Source: Mytilisepta virgata (lineage: Eukaryota > Mollusca > Bivalvia > Mytilida > Mytilidae). From it: DNA of 64,000 bases. This document shows, piece after piece, positions 1 to 11,668 of this stretch. The DNA lies in NCBI GenBank assembly GCA_028015205.1, contig CM051515.1:11736001-11800000 (forward strand), read 5' to 3'. A model generated the notes under the pieces. The model searched no databases and was not told where the DNA came from. It saw only the letters and a list, made by a program, of their open reading frames with translations. Position numbers and translations under genes: made by a program. Each line of letters opens with the position of its first letter. Positions within the stretch are counted from its first letter, which is position 1.

Positions 1-1680
1 AATGAACCCCTTACCTTTAAGCCAATGGATCCAGTAGATATTATTCGCAGAGACTGTGGACAACTTTGCAACACATCACGCTCTGGTGCACCAGGACCAT
101 ACTTTGATCATATTACTGCGCCTGTTGATTGTCCGGTTTTGTTCAAGAACGAGGTTATTGATCGTACACATGGATTGGCACATGCCCCGAAAAGAATCCC
201 TGAAAAACTTTTAAATGACTTCACAATGAACGGTCGTTTAAAAGTAACTGATTGGTATTTTGATCAGCCGTACTTAGAGAAAAAGGCAAGAACACCCGTG
301 TGGACAAAGGAACAGGTGGACCGGTGGGTTTCTTTGGCTAAAAAAGGAAAACTAGGCGGAAATTATGGAATCGGAGAAACGAATGCGCTTAGAGATGGGT
401 TAAAACATGCGCCTGGTATTGAGAACGGTCGCGTTTTAATAATAGGTTCTGAAAATCCATGGGTAGAAGCATGTGTAATTGAGGCAAGGGCTAAGGAAAT
501 TGTGACTTTAGAATATGGAGAGATAATATCCGAACATCCGAAAATAAAAACGATGACGCCATGGACATTTCGTAAAAGTTATCTTGATGGGACTATAGGA
601 CAATTTGATGCCGTCGTCACATTCAGTTCTGTTGAACACTCCGGTCTTGGAAGATACGGGGACGCATTGAATCCATGGGGTGATATAATTGCTATTGCAA
701 GAGCGTGGTGTGTTACAAAACAAGGAGGCTCCTTGACGATCGGAGTTATGTATGACTACGAGCATGATCATATAAGATTTAATGCCGGTAGGTGGTATGG
801 TAAGATAAGATACCCTTATTTAACAACAAATTGGCAACAATATTATAGGGGCTATGGAGGTCAACGTGTTTACGTATTCACAAATGGAAAAGTTTCTGAT
901 TCAGTTCGGGTACAAAAACACCTTAAGGAACCTCATCCTTATCACATAGTTAAAGATATCGACAAGAAATATTCTCAAGCTAAACAAGACGAAGTCGTTT
1001 ACAAAATTTTCCCAAAAGAAAACGGATTTTTTATCGAAATGGGAGGATTTGACGGACACACACTCTCTAATACATTATGGCTCGAAAAGCGTCATAATTG
1101 GACCGGATTGCTCGTAGAAGCTAACCCAGATCTGTGCAAAGCTATAGATAAACTAAAACGTCGTGTATGGCGTCTGTGTGCCTGTATATCTACGGAATCA
1201 AACGTAACTTTTATTAAAGGTGGCCCTTTAGGTAGTGCTCTAGATAGCGTTGACAAAGATCATATAAAAATGTTGAACACAAAATTAAAAATAACAGTGC
1301 CTTGTTTTACAATGGATACAGTTTTAAAGAAACTCAATAAGATGCATATAGACTATTTTTCATTAGATGTAGAAGGAGCTGAAATGGTCGTTTTGAATAG
1401 TATGAAAAAAGAACTGAAATCTAAAAAAATAGTTGTTGATGTTTGGACGATAGAATATAGAGTTTGGGATGGTAAAAAAATCATTTTAGATTCCTCATTG
1501 AAAAATTTAGAAAATTTGAGGACTTTCTTTAAAGAAGTGGGAGGATATGTAGAGCACTCTCAATTATCGAATAGGGATGACACGTCAGACGGAATGGCTT
1601 TGGATGTAGTATTCGTTAACGTAAAATCATGGTGTAATATATACAAAACATTACCAAGTGATATTAAATGTTCAGAGTAA
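1..1680 (+). CDS. DUF268 + FkbM-family methyltransferase fusion protein (5' partial)
   Basis: The frame is open from the first base to a TAA at 1678-1680, so the gene or exon probably begins upstream; the first ATG is at 25. Numbering from that Met (551 residues), residues ~115-265 look like DUF268, with the FSSVEHSGLGRYGD-NPWGD signature near residue 200. Residues ~320-545 look like an FkbM (Methyltransf_21) SAM-dependent methyltransferase: FIEMGGFDGHT near 334 is the SAM-binding glycine-rich loop, followed by LLVEANP, and DYFSLDVEGAEM near 443. FkbM enzymes O-methylate sugars and small molecules; the function of DUF268 is not established. There is no membrane segment or signal peptide in the visible part. 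The substrate is unknown. A splice acceptor just before the ATG (AG at 20-22) is possible. Domain calls are fairly sure, function is not. Confidence 0.85.
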   Translation, partial: NEPLTFKPMDPVDIIRRDCGQLCNTSRSGAPGPYFDHITAPVDCPVLFKNEVIDRTHGLAHAPKRIPEKLLNDFTMNGRLKVTDWYFDQPYLEKKARTPVWTKEQVDRWVSLAKKGKLGGNYGIGETNALRDGLKHAPGIENGRVLIIGSENPWVEACVIEARAKEIVTLEYGEIISEHPKIKTMTPWTFRKSYLDGTIGQFDAVVTFSSVEHSGLGRYGDALNPWGDIIAIARAWCVTKQGGSLTIGVMYDYEHDHIRFNAGRWYGKIRYPYLTTNWQQYYRGYGGQRVYVFTNGKVSDSVRVQKHLKEPHPYHIVKDIDKKYSQAKQDEVVYKIFPKENGFFIEMGGFDGHTLSNTLWLEKRHNWTGLLVEANPDLCKAIDKLKRRVWRLCACISTESNVTFIKGGPLGSALDSVDKDHIKMLNTKLKITVPCFTMDTVLKKLNKMHIDYFSLDVEGAEMVVLNSMKKELKSKKIVVDVWTIEYRVWDGKKIILDSSLKNLENLRTFFKEVGGYVEHSQLSNRDDTSDGMALDVVFVNVKSWCNIYKTLPSDIKCSE

Positions 1681-1820
1681 AAGTATTTATTCTAATGCCC
1701 TTGCCCTTGACACACAATGTGACGTAGGATGTCAATGCCTCATCATTTTTGTAAGTATTACAAATAACCACAGGTTGACAAAATAATTTATTACAGATCT
1801 TGTCTTAATCTACTCTAGTG

Positions 1821-2150
1821 GAGCGCCGTGGTGTAGTGGTTAGCGCATCGGACTACGAAGCCAAAGGTTCCTGGTCCGATTACCGTTCGGGATGAAAATT
1901 TCTGGGATCAAATTTGCGACACCCAATCGACACCAGTTGCGAGGATGGTCTCGGTAATCGATGCTAGTCCGTCGGATGGGGACGAAAAATGGTTGTCCCG
2001 TGTTAAGGGAGAGAAACACCCTCTGTAGATGTCGAAAAAGAGTAGGCTAAATTGCCGCTACAGGGGCCGCTCTCGTACCCGCTAAGTTGAGAGGGATTAG
2101 TATAAGTTGGTATAACTTGTTTCCTAATCCAATATAAATAAATAAGTTAA
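1821..2150 (+). repeat. tRNA-derived SINE with degenerate B box
   Basis: The head is tRNA-like. An A box (TGGTGTAGTGG) lies at 1829-1839 and a weak B box (GGTCCGATTACC) at 1873-1884. The anticodon-loop region reads CTACGAA, hinting at an arginine-type ancestor. The body continues without coding potential and ends near 2150 in an AT-rich AATAAATAAG tail. It is not a functional tRNA gene: the acceptor arm does not close after the B box. Confidence 0.6.
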
Positions 2151-2280
2151 AACTGAACTCTAGTATGTATCACTCACTCTTTCTTTGGATTTAAAAAGGG
2201 AAAAGTTAGAATTACACTTGTCCCAACTTCAAAGCTCACCTTGACATTCAAATTCATTAAGCTCATAAACTTCTATTTTA

Positions 2281-2650
2281 GGCCACACCAAATTAATTTT
2301 TAGTTCTTTAGATTTCACCGCTCCTATTTCCGGACTTCGTGATGTTAAGAAAAAAACTTTGCCGCTCCGATTTTGCAAAAATGCTGATATATAATTCGCC
2401 CCAAATTCTTCATTTTTCAAGAATTTAAAAATAAAAAATGTTCGCCCGCTCCTAAAATTTGGTGCAAAATAGGGAGTTTTTATCCATTTTTTGCAACATA
2501 TTAGTTACAAAAAATTGTGCCGCACGTAAATTTGATCTTCGCCCAAAAAACTAGTCCTCAAGAAAAAAAAATTAATAATAAAATTTCGCTCGCTCGCACC
2601 TATTTTTGCCATCCAAAATCCAAAGAACTAAAACTCAATTTGGTGTGGCC
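2281..2650. mobile_element. 370-bp MITE with TTA target duplication (PIF/Harbinger-like)
   Basis: The terminal inverted repeats are about 36 bp. The left end starts GGCCACACCAAATT and the right end finishes AATTTGGTGTGGCC; both continue with TTTTAGTTCTTT or its complement. The element is flanked by TTA at 2278-2280 and 2651-2653. A 3-bp TTA duplication is typical of the PIF/Harbinger superfamily. There is no transposase inside. The left half of a related copy lies at 56171-56345. Confidence 0.8.
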
Positions 2651-2968
2651 TTATTATCTTCCCTTGAAAATATCTAATAGAGTACAACTTAACATGATAG
2701 TAATGATCTTAATGACTATTTCATTTAATGCTACATCCAACCATCATGCACTATCAAAAACAAATTGCACAGGCATGTATCATTCGATCCTATAGGAGAT
2801 TGGATTATTATGAAATTTCGTATCAGAAATCAATTTTCAATTGTAAGTTGTGAGTAGGTGGTCGTCTTTCGATAACAAAACTCGCTTTGGACACAAGTAA
2901 TGCGGCGTTAGTCGAAGAAACATGCATATTTCTTGCTTTAAACGTGGTATAATAGAATATTCATTTTT

Positions 2969-3407
2969 ATGCCCCGCCCACGAATGTGGATGGGGCATAT
3001 GAAGTTGCCCTTGTCCTTCCGTACGTCAGTACGTCCGTCCGTCCGTCCGCCCGCACGTACGTCCTAACTGTGTGGTTAAGAGTTGCGTTTAGGTTCCTTT
3101 CTTTGGAACTAATCATAGTGTATCAATGAAACTCCATCAGTGGATGTGCCGTGGGTAGTAATGAGCAGTCATACAATAATTGGGTCATTATGACCTTCAT
3201 TTTATTCTTGAGCGACTCTGGTTAAGTTTTGCGTTTAGGTTCATTTCTTTGGAACTAAGAATAGTGTATCAATGAAACTTCATCAGTGGATGTGTCTATA
3301 GCCGTACTGAGTAGTCATACAATAATTGGGTCATTATGACGTACATTTGATGCTTAAGCGACTCTGGTTAAGTTTTGCGTTTAAGTATGGTGTTCAGGGC
3401 GGGGCAT
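2969..3407. mobile_element. 439-bp inverted-terminus repeat element (ATGCCCCGCCC ends)
   Basis: Termini are ATGCCCCGCCC at 2969-2979 and its exact complement at 3397-3407. Just inside the left end is a short GTCC/GTAC-rich stretch (3022-3066). About three internal ~140-bp units follow, each with GTTAAG-TTGCGTTTAGGTTC and TTTCTTTGGAACTA-like phrases. A related copy in reverse orientation is at 57040-57320. No coding capacity is seen. Confidence 0.65.
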
Positions 3408-3447
3408 CCGTGTATTACAGACAATTTCTAGTTTCAACTGATTTGTC

Positions 3448-3772
3448 ACATCAGTGGTCTCGTGGTAGCGTGTACGCCTCGAGTTCGGAAGGTCGTGGGT
3501 TCGACCCCCGGTCGGGTCAAACCAAAGACATTAAAATTGGTATTTGCTGCTTCTCCACCAAAAAACGCGCCATCTAGGAGTAAGGGCAAAGATCAACTGG
3601 TCGGATCGGAGTCAGTATAATGTGTCCGAGTGGGACTGTTGTCTTTTGAGCTAGCACATTAAAAATCCGGCTTAGCCTGTCAGTCTAGTACAAAGCAGGG
3701 ATCATATTCATTATCATAATAACATATTATGGTCCTGATATGCACCTGGTTGCCACTGCACGCTAAACAATA
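3448..3772 (+). repeat. tRNA-derived SINE, family 2, copy 1
   Basis: An A box (TGGTCTCGTGG, 3455-3465) and a near-perfect B box (GGTTCGACCCC, 3498-3508) head a ~325-bp unit. The body has CAAAGACATTAAAATTGG, TGCTGCTTCTCC and CAGGGATCATATTCA. The tail (ACTGCACGCTAAACAATAAT) resembles the 3' end of the LINE at 21188-27721. Copies of the same family are at 12955-13243 and 48544-48720. Confidence 0.75.
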
Positions 3773-3945
3773 ATTTATCCACCAAGCTTCAGCTGATTGG
3801 ATACCTTGGCTGTATAATTGATGTCCCTGAGGGCATATCCAACTCATTTGTTGGTATGAAGTCTTTAGAATTTGCCCATTAAAATTTTTTGGAAGCTAAG
3901 GAGTATCTCATAGATCTGACTTTAAATGGTGTTTTACCTGTGCGA

Positions 3946-5140
3946 TTTTTAGCTCACGGGCCTATAGGCCTTACTTGCGTCCGTCGTTCGTAAAATTTTC
4001 ACATTTTGATCTTCTCTTAAACTAACCAAACTACGTAGGGATGATATTTTGAATCACCTCTACAACGGTCCACCTATGATTCCGGTTGGATGAACAACAT
4101 CATCACCAGAGAATATTTATTTTGATTGGACAATTTTCAAAAGTCTTCTCTGAAACAATGTAATGAAATGTTTTCAGACTTTGCAGAATTGATAAACACT
4201 TTTGGTTGAGATTCTTCTGCTCACCCGACGACCGCGGCTGCTCAAAGTTTCAACAATCTCTGAAAAAAATACATTTTGAATGGTTTTGAAACTTTGCAAA
4301 ATTGATGATAGCAGTAATACCCACTACAAACAATCCACGTTTGGTTGAGATTGATCCGCTCACCCGACGGCTCCGGTTGCTCAAATTTTTCCAAGGAAGC
4401 CATATGGAAAATGAGTTTTTAGCTCTCCTGGCTGAACATATGAGCTGATGTCAACACTTTGTGTCCGTCGTCCACACACTTTTCACATTTTGATCTTCTC
4501 TGAAACTACTTGGCCGATTGTAACCGAACTAGGTACGAATGGTATATGCATGCCAGGACCGCTACAAAACGATCCACATATATTTCCGGTTTGATGAATA
4601 ACATGGCCAACAGAGGTTATTTATGATTTCGAATGACCAATTTTTAAAAATCTTCGCTGAAGCTATGCTGTGACATATTTTGAAACTGCAGGATTGATGA
4701 CAGCAATAGAAAGGACCCACTTTCGGTTAAGATTCAGTTGCTCACCCGAAAGCTGCGACTGCTTGAATTTTCCATGGAAACCATATGGAAATGATTTTTT
4801 GGTCATTTCCTCAGCAAGTTCTGGGCAGATTATATTCAAAGTTGGCAATGATGATGTATGGAAGGACATGCGCAAGTGATCCACTTCGGTTCTGTTGAGA
4901 TGATCAACATGGCCACAAGAAGCCATCTTTGATTATGATTATCATTAATTTTGATAAACTACACTATGGAATGTTTTGAAACTCTCCAGAATTGATTCAA
5001 TAATGATTAAGGTCAAAAGTAAAATGTCAAGGTCAATTAAGCATTTTGTGTTTAACAACTTTGTGGATACAACAGAGTTTTCGTTTTCAAATGGGCTAAT
5101 CTAAGCCAGTTGAGGAATACAGGCTTTGGGTGAGCCTCTA
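3946..5140. repeat. GCTCAC-bounded repeat element with internal tandem units
   Basis: This begins with TAGCTCACGGGCCTATAGGCC and ends with GGGTGAGCC. Inside, phrases such as CACATTTTGATCTTCTC, GGTTGAGAT and GCTCACCCGACGG recur at 4000/4487 and 4205/4343/4727, showing tandemly repeated ~140-bp blocks of uneven divergence. The region at 37096-37900 is a related copy. The short open frames here are spaced at the repeat period and are not genes. Confidence 0.6.
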
Positions 5141-5334
5141 GTTAGTATTTGAATCTGCTCTTCGCGATTTTAAATATTTGTTTCGACTTTCAATGATTTT
5201 TTCTTGGAACCAACCGATAGGTGGTAATATGACAAAATATGCATAGTTCGTGCGTCAAAACTGATGATATAGCATATTGATCCCCAAAGCAAAACTTTCA
5301 CAAAGCGTTCTCAGAACCAAGTTCTTAATTTGCA

Positions 5335-6660
5335 TATACCTTTTAAGCTCACCGGACCAAAGGCCAGTGTGAACTATTGCCTTCACTTTGCTTCCGTCGT
5401 CTATTAACTTCCACATTTTAATCTTCTTGAGAACCACTGAATAGAATGTTTCAAAATATTATTGCGTTGGTGCCGATTGGGCAAGAAACATAGATGCTAG
5501 GGTCTATTCTCAATACTGATTGGCTGAACTTTAGAAACTCCCGAGAACGACAAAAGATTTTTGTGTAAAAGCCCGTTACTTGGGGTGTAACTTTGATGCC
5601 GATCAGAAATCAAAGATGGCCACCAAAATCTAAATTAACTTAACTTAGGACTCTATGGAGAAATCTTCTCGTTTAAAACCAATTGGACAAATTGGAACCA
5701 GACTTTGATCAACATATGACCATATGGAAAAATCCTTTTTAAAATATTTTCTGAAACCACTGTTCCAATTGGAACAAAACTTGGCAGCAATTTTCAATAG
5801 ATGGTCTTCTTTCAAAATTGTTTCCGATGATCCAAATTGTCGACCAAGATGGCCGCCAGAGCCAAACATAGTTAACATAGAACCATGTGAGAAAATACAT
5901 TTCAAATTAATCCTGTCTGAAGCCACTTGGCCAATTGAAACCACAAAATAGGCAGAAATGGTTCTAATATATTCCTGTTTCAGAGTACCGAGGACCCGTA
6001 CTGTCGAACAAGACGGCTGCCATATAACTTGATTCAACATATGACCCAATGGAATAATTCATTGAAACGTATTATCTGAAAAAACTTTGCCAGTTGGAAC
6101 CAGAGTTGGCAGCAATGGTCCTTAGTTAGTCCTCTTTCAAAATTGTGTACGATGATCCGGACTGTCGACCAAGGTGGCCACAACAGCCAAATATAGTTTA
6201 TATAGGAACATTTGGGGAAAAGTCTTTCAAAAATTCTCTGAAACCTCTTTGCTAATTGGAAATATACTTGGCAGCAGAGGTTCTTAGATGGTGACTGTGT
6301 ACGATGACCCACACACTCGACTAAGTTTGCTGCCACAACCCTACTTAGTTTATTTTAGACCCTATGTGGAATTTTTAAAGGTCTTTTCCTCTGAAATCTG
6401 TGGGCCAATGCCAACCAAAAAGTGGTATACTTCTTTATCAAATTTACCTATGATGACCAAGACAAAACAAAGTATAGGCCGCCAGAGCCAACGCCATAGT
6501 TTTTTCATAGATCCTTATGGAAAAATACACCAAATAAAACTTATTGTTCGACACCATAATGTCGAATGAAACCAAAATTAGCTGCAATAAGAAGGAATCA
6601 GCTGTCACACCAAGCAGTACAACTACCAGTTAAATTTGGAGCTCTCCTTAAGTGGCCAAA
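5335..6660. repeat. ~160-bp tandem array (at least five units)
   Basis: After a GCTCACCGGACCAAAGGCC-like start, units of about 158-161 bp repeat from ~5640 to ~6590. Corresponding GGTCTTC/GGTTCTA/GGTCCTT/GGTTCTT points fall at 5802, 5959, 6117 and 6278. Each unit carries a CCAATTGGAAC-like phrase, and several carry AAGATGGCCGCC-like or related text. Open frames on both strands follow the unit period and are judged non-coding. Confidence 0.65.
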
Positions 6661-6734
6661 GTAAATGCAGGTCATCAATACAGGCTCTTAGGAGCTTTAG
6701 TGATCATCTGTTAATCAAGATCTGATAGCATGAG

Positions 6735-6990
6735 TTACCACTGTCGTAACATTTCATGTTCCTCTACCGATTTGGGACTACCACCGGCCTGACTTTGTTG
6801 AACTTCATTCACGAGTTCATTTCTGGTTTTTATAGGTGTTTGTGTTGTTCATCGTTTGTTTTAGTTTTCAGTATGTATTTGTTGTGCTTGTGGTTGTTCA
6901 TTTGTCTTCCCGGGTTTGTCTAATGGATTGCCTTTTTTTGTTTGTTTGCTCTTTGGGTATATTTGTCCTCTTCGAAGATGGTACTGTCTC
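6735..6990 (+). mobile_element. Penelope-like element 3' fragment, copy 1
   Basis: This matches the 3' untranslated end of the Penelope-like element at 43872-45467 (reversed there). Shared phrases in order are ACTGTCGTAAC, TTTCATGT, CTGACTTTGTTGAACTTCA, GTTTTTATAGG, TTCATTTGTCTTC, TAATGGATT and TATATTTG. No reverse-transcriptase sequence is left, so this is a strongly 5'-truncated copy. Confidence 0.6.
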
Positions 6991-7044
6991 CAAATGCTAA
7001 ACGTAGTGACATAACATAAGATATCACAACATACAGAGTTAGGA

Positions 7045-7285
7045 TACTATGATTTGGTTGTGACTACCACTGGATTGACTTTGTTGAACTTCACGACGGG
7101 TGTCGTATACGGAGCAGGAACTGCTTACCCTTCCGGAGCACCTGAGTTCACTCCTGGTTTTTATAGGAGTTCGTGTTTATTGTTTTTTAGTTTTCAGTGT
7201 TCATTTGTCTTCCCGGGTTTTGTCTGTCTAATGGATTACGTTTTTTTTTGGATTGCTTCTTAGGTATATTTGTCCTCTTTAGTAC
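7045..7285 (+). mobile_element. Penelope-like element 3' fragment, copy 2 (tandem to copy 1)
   Basis: This is a second copy in the same orientation, only ~60 bp after the first. It is more complete around GTCGTATACGGAGCAGGAAC and TTCCGGAGCACCTGAGTTC, both of which occur in the 44-kb element. It ends with TTAGGTATATTTGTCCTCTT. Tandem truncated copies are a known habit of Penelope-like elements. Confidence 0.6.
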
Positions 7286-7496
7286 AGAACTGAACAGTTG
7301 TGGGGACAATCCAGTTTTACGGGTACCCAAACCTTCCTATTATCTATCCTGATACCATACATTTGTACTATAAATCCAATACAATATGATTAACAAGAAG
7401 GTGCTAGAACTGAAAACATTGGTTGGTCGGTACATACTTTAGATTCCATTGCCAGAATGTGCTCGTTTTAAATATAAAACAGGTTATCGTTCTGAA

Positions 7497-7553
7497 GAAG
7501 CATGAAATATTTGCCACTGGACGTTAAGCAACAATCAATCAATAAATGTAAAA
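7497..7553 (+). repeat. LINE/SINE 3' tail fragment
   Basis: GGACGTTAAGCAACAATCAATCAAT closely parallels the 3' terminus of the 21-27 kb LINE (GGCGTTAAACGATAATCAAT in its sense strand). It is probably the tail of a retroposed copy whose body is not recognisable. Confidence 0.5.
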
Positions 7554-7762
7554 CAAGCTAAGGCCCTCATAACTGCTGGTTGGACACTGTTTATTAAACG
7601 AAATAGTCAGAAATAACAGCCCCGTAAATGATTTAATGGTATCTCGTCGTGGAGTTCAATAGAAATTGGCAGTATTCGTGAGAAGCCAGTATAAATTTAA
7701 AGTCTTCAAGTCGATGGGAGTTAACAAATCATGATAAAATTTTATTACAGATTTTGTCTTAA

Positions 7763-8556
7763 GGTGGGAGGTTAATTGGGTTATATTTCAGATTTTTGTT
7801 AAACTGTGCATGCAACTAGAGGATGTTGAACTGCATTTGAATATGAAAATATAATGTGTATATTATATAAATACTTCCCGAAATATACTGTATCAAGTTT
7901 TGGCAAATAGAATGTGTAAATTTATATAATGCACGTCGATATTGCTGCAAAAAATCAAATCTTTAGACGTTTATGATTTCTTAATATTTAAACTTGATTT
8001 ATTAAAATGATGCCCTTAGGATTTAAAAAAAAGATATATTATTGGCATTGAAATTCTCGTTTTATTGATATACATTTTATTAGGGGTCACCAGATTCGTT
8101 TTTTAGTATATTAGATTGATTAGTATAGGTACAGTGAAAACAAGCGCCAAAAAGCAAAAATAATTGTAACGTCATCACGACGTCGGCGATGAATAATATA
8201 GGTTTTTTTTTACAGTTTTCACAGACGGGATATATTGTTGAATGACTCCCACAGCGAAAACGAAGCTGATGATCCTATATTTATTTAGTATCAGTTAAAC
8301 GGAAAAGATTAGAGTAATAACATATCATTTTTATAGAAAATTCTAGGGATTTGTTTTTGAGAAATTTAAAGTATTACTAATATTTTTCGGCAGTTTTTAT
8401 ATGAAATCTGCAGTAAAAGACCTAAATCGATCTTATTGAAGAAATATAAAAAGCTAAATATATTTTTTTCCGATATTTAGATGCAGCTTCAAATATTCCA
8501 CCCGCATGTAAATTTCATAAAAATCCGTAATTTAGCGTATTTAGGTACCTCCTACC
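7763..8556. mobile_element. 794-bp MITE flanked by TTAA
   Basis: The outer termini are GGTGGGAGGT and ACCTCCTACC, flanked by TTAA at 7759-7762 and 8557-8560. The arms match imperfectly for ~90 bp (for example GATTTTTGTTAAACTGTGCATGC against a related inverted stretch near 8500). A TTAA target is typical of piggyBac-class elements, but the termini do not look like canonical piggyBac ends. No transposase is present. Confidence 0.55.
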
Positions 8557-8560
8557 TTAA

Positions 8561-10907
8561 TCCATTTCAGCACTTTGCAGCAAGGATAATCTCTATCATG
8601 TGTGACAGTTCTTTTAACCATATAACTATTCTTCTATAGGAATTGTATCCAATGATCGTTCTCCGTTAAGATGGCCGCCACATCCAAAACCACGTAACCG
8701 ACTATAACCAATCTGTGTAGCATTGGTTCTGTTGTGAACATATTTCAGAATTATTTTTGAGGACCCGTTTGCTAACCAAGACGAAATTCACAGCTAAACT
8801 TATTGTGGATCCTACCTGTATCACTAAGTTAAAGTGAATCCTTAGTGAAAAACTTACTGCTTTACAGTTATTCTGCACATTTCTAATAGCAACCAGATAC
8901 ATGAGATATGTCCTGAAATGGTAGCTTAAAATTTTGCAACAAAAGTCATACACACTCATCAACGTCACATACGTTTATGGTAACGTCGATCATATTTTAC
9001 GCTGGTCTGGTGGGCATCAATTGCAGAATTGATGGCTCGAGATTTTCATCGAATTAAAAGATAAATACGAAAACAGTAACAATACAACCGATTTTAATTT
9101 AATTTTTCCATAGGACAAAACAGCAACACACAAAAAAAATCTTTAAGGATGAGAGCTATCAACGAGTTACGTGAAAACCACGAATTTACTATAATTACTG
9201 CATACACATGTATTTAATTACACATTGCGATAGCATATTATACACCATGTAAACATCGCATAACTTTATAGACAAATAAAAATAATCTGGCCACAAACAC
9301 ATAAATTAGGCTTATTAATTGACGTTTTTCATTACGTCAAGTGTAAACTTTATTAAACACAAAATAGGAGTTGAAGCTATATGTTAAGCATTGCTTAGCA
9401 GTTCACCATTAAACGATACTTACCTTAACAAAATTTTAACAAGATATATTGAGCACGTCGAAGTCGACACGTTTTTTAATTACCCGAAAATTGCTAATTT
9501 TGTGATTTTTCTTGCATATTTGAAATTTTTATAAACAAGGCGACATAACTCCAGAACAATATCTGACTTTAATAAGGCAACAGTATATACATGATATAGG
9601 AGCATAAGGATTTCAGTCTAGTGAGTCTTTTTAGCAACTTAAACTTTGATCACAGATACAACGAAATTGGCATTATTTTGTAACCATTTTTCAACATTTT
9701 AGAAACGATGATTTAAGCTTTTTAGAATAATTATGAATATTTACACCGGAAACAAGAAGAAAAATGTGTTCATGTACTTCAGTACTTATTAATAAAGTAT
9801 CATTTTTTAAGTAGAAAGGCATGATATATATTAGACAAAAGTTTATAAAAAAATGTCTTATTCTACAAGACACTGGAGATAAATAGTATAATCTAACGAT
9901 GAAGATGAGCGAAGCATAACATTATTTACATTTTAATTGGTTATATTCAGTCATCCAATGAAAACTCGTTATAATTTAATATTTCCCCGTAATTGATTTT
10001 TGATGTTTATTGCTGTTTAGTATATTCTTTAAAACTCCCGTCAACGAAGTCTACTACGATGTCGCGCTATTGATCTCCAGAAGCCACGGTCGTCCATTCA
10101 AACAACAATCGGATTATGTCAATATAAACGGATAAAAACCATCAAGAATACAAAAAAAAAAAAAAAAATAAAAAGAAGAGAAACACATACTCAAGAAGAT
10201 AGAACAGCAACTTAATTAAGTTAATTAAAAATATCACCATCTGAAAAACATCGAAGGAGACTGCGACAGGCTGTATTGACTTGTTCAAAAAGGGCAATGC
10301 TTACACAGAACTTCAGCCGAGCTACCCAAAACCGTTTTTCACATGATTTGATCACATTTGAAATTAAATGGACCAACAGTTTTCAATGGATAGCTAAAAC
10401 TGCAAACCAATGTGTTTTTCCAATCTGTCCATAAAGTCAGGCGATGTAATACAAGATGTCCATATAAGGCTATCCAAAAGTCATGTACGTAGTAACAATA
10501 AAGAAGTACGGCCATTTCCCCCCTGCATTTATTTCACTTCTAGGGCCATCTTCAAAAAGTCGCCTAAAACCTTTCAAAAACTCTGGAGGCATAGCCTTGT
10601 ATGTAATCTCTAAAGATTTATTATATAATAACTAACAAGTACCTTCCTCAATTTTTCTACGTACCTGAATATTGCTTTGGGAGACAGTTTTAAGACAAAT
10701 TTGTCAAACTAACGTCTTTCAGACAGTTTTTCAGGGATGAGTACACTCAGAACCAAAGACGAATTTTTGGATGTTAGTGAGTTTAAGTCTGTACTTTCAT
10801 AGGACAGTAGAATTGTTTTAGTCCTGAATATCATACTTGGCAATATTCCAAAAAGTCATACAAATTGATCCAAATCGCCAATATACACGACCTTTGCAGG
10901 TAGAAAA
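8561..10907. other. no gene recognised
   Basis: AT-rich sequence with scattered short open frames of no coding character. A run of ~18 A at 10151-10168 could be a retroposon tail, but no body is recognisable. Nothing else could be supported. Confidence 0.5.
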
Positions 10908-11668
10908 CTTGAACTTATTAAGGTTCATCATAACAACTGGACAAATATGGCTGTGTTCAGCTATGTCAGGAAACTCCAGGTGGAGCTGTTTTGGGGGGAA
11001 GTTATTTGAAAACTAGATTCTGCTTCTTTACAACCTTTTCCAGTCTATTTTGGGACCAGTATACTGTAAACAAACCGGGTTTCCGCCAAGTGGCGCCCCT
11101 AGTGTTTACTGACATCGCTACTGTGTTTACACCTAAAAAATCAGTCTAGCACAGACTTACCTGTGCAGTTCAAAACATTTTTTAAAGGCCTGGCATCCAC
11201 TAGATATAAGAACTAAATGCATTTTGTGTTTCAGACAGATACAATATTTGTTGTACAATGTATTTTGATGGGAATTTTTCCAACATTGCAGAAGAGGATA
11301 AAATAAACAACACCTGAGTTATTTATGACATTGTCCACTTAGTTGAACTATTTACATCTCCTATTGTTTTGAGGAATCATTTGTCTGCCTATTGTCCGTA
11401 TCAATCAATACAATACCTGAGAGGGGAAAGCTGGAAGATATTACACAACTTAGTTTATTTTTACGTCTTCTGCAGTTACGAAAGAAAAACCCCATCAAAA
11501 TCCCAGAAAGATTTTATCTTTCTGAAACATAAAATGCTTTAAATAACCTTTATATGCTAGGCCTTAAATTGTTTTCAACTGCACAGGTAAGTCTGAGCTC
11601 AGAGTAATTTTTAGGTGTAAACATAGCCATATTTGTCAATTTTGTTATGATGAACCTTAATGATTAAG
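10908..11668. repeat. long imperfect inverted repeat (fold-back element)
   Basis: The outer left arm CTTGAACTTATTAAGGTTCAT pairs with the complement of ATGAACCTTAATGATTAAG at the right end. Inner arms around 11152-11240 and 11515-11605 pair over ~80 bp (AGACTTACCTGTGCAGTT against AACTGCACAGGTAAGTCT). The left arm carries ~110 extra bases at ~10970-11100 not found on the right. Probably a non-autonomous DNA transposon; no coding sequence. Confidence 0.6.

Noticed and set aside
1821..1905. Possible true tRNA gene
   Set aside because: A and B boxes are present but the B box is degenerate and the acceptor stem does not close; the unit continues as a SINE body.
4663..6569. Overlapping open frames of 69-134 codons on both strands
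   Set aside because: They follow the period of the ~140-160 bp tandem units and lack any domain or start context.
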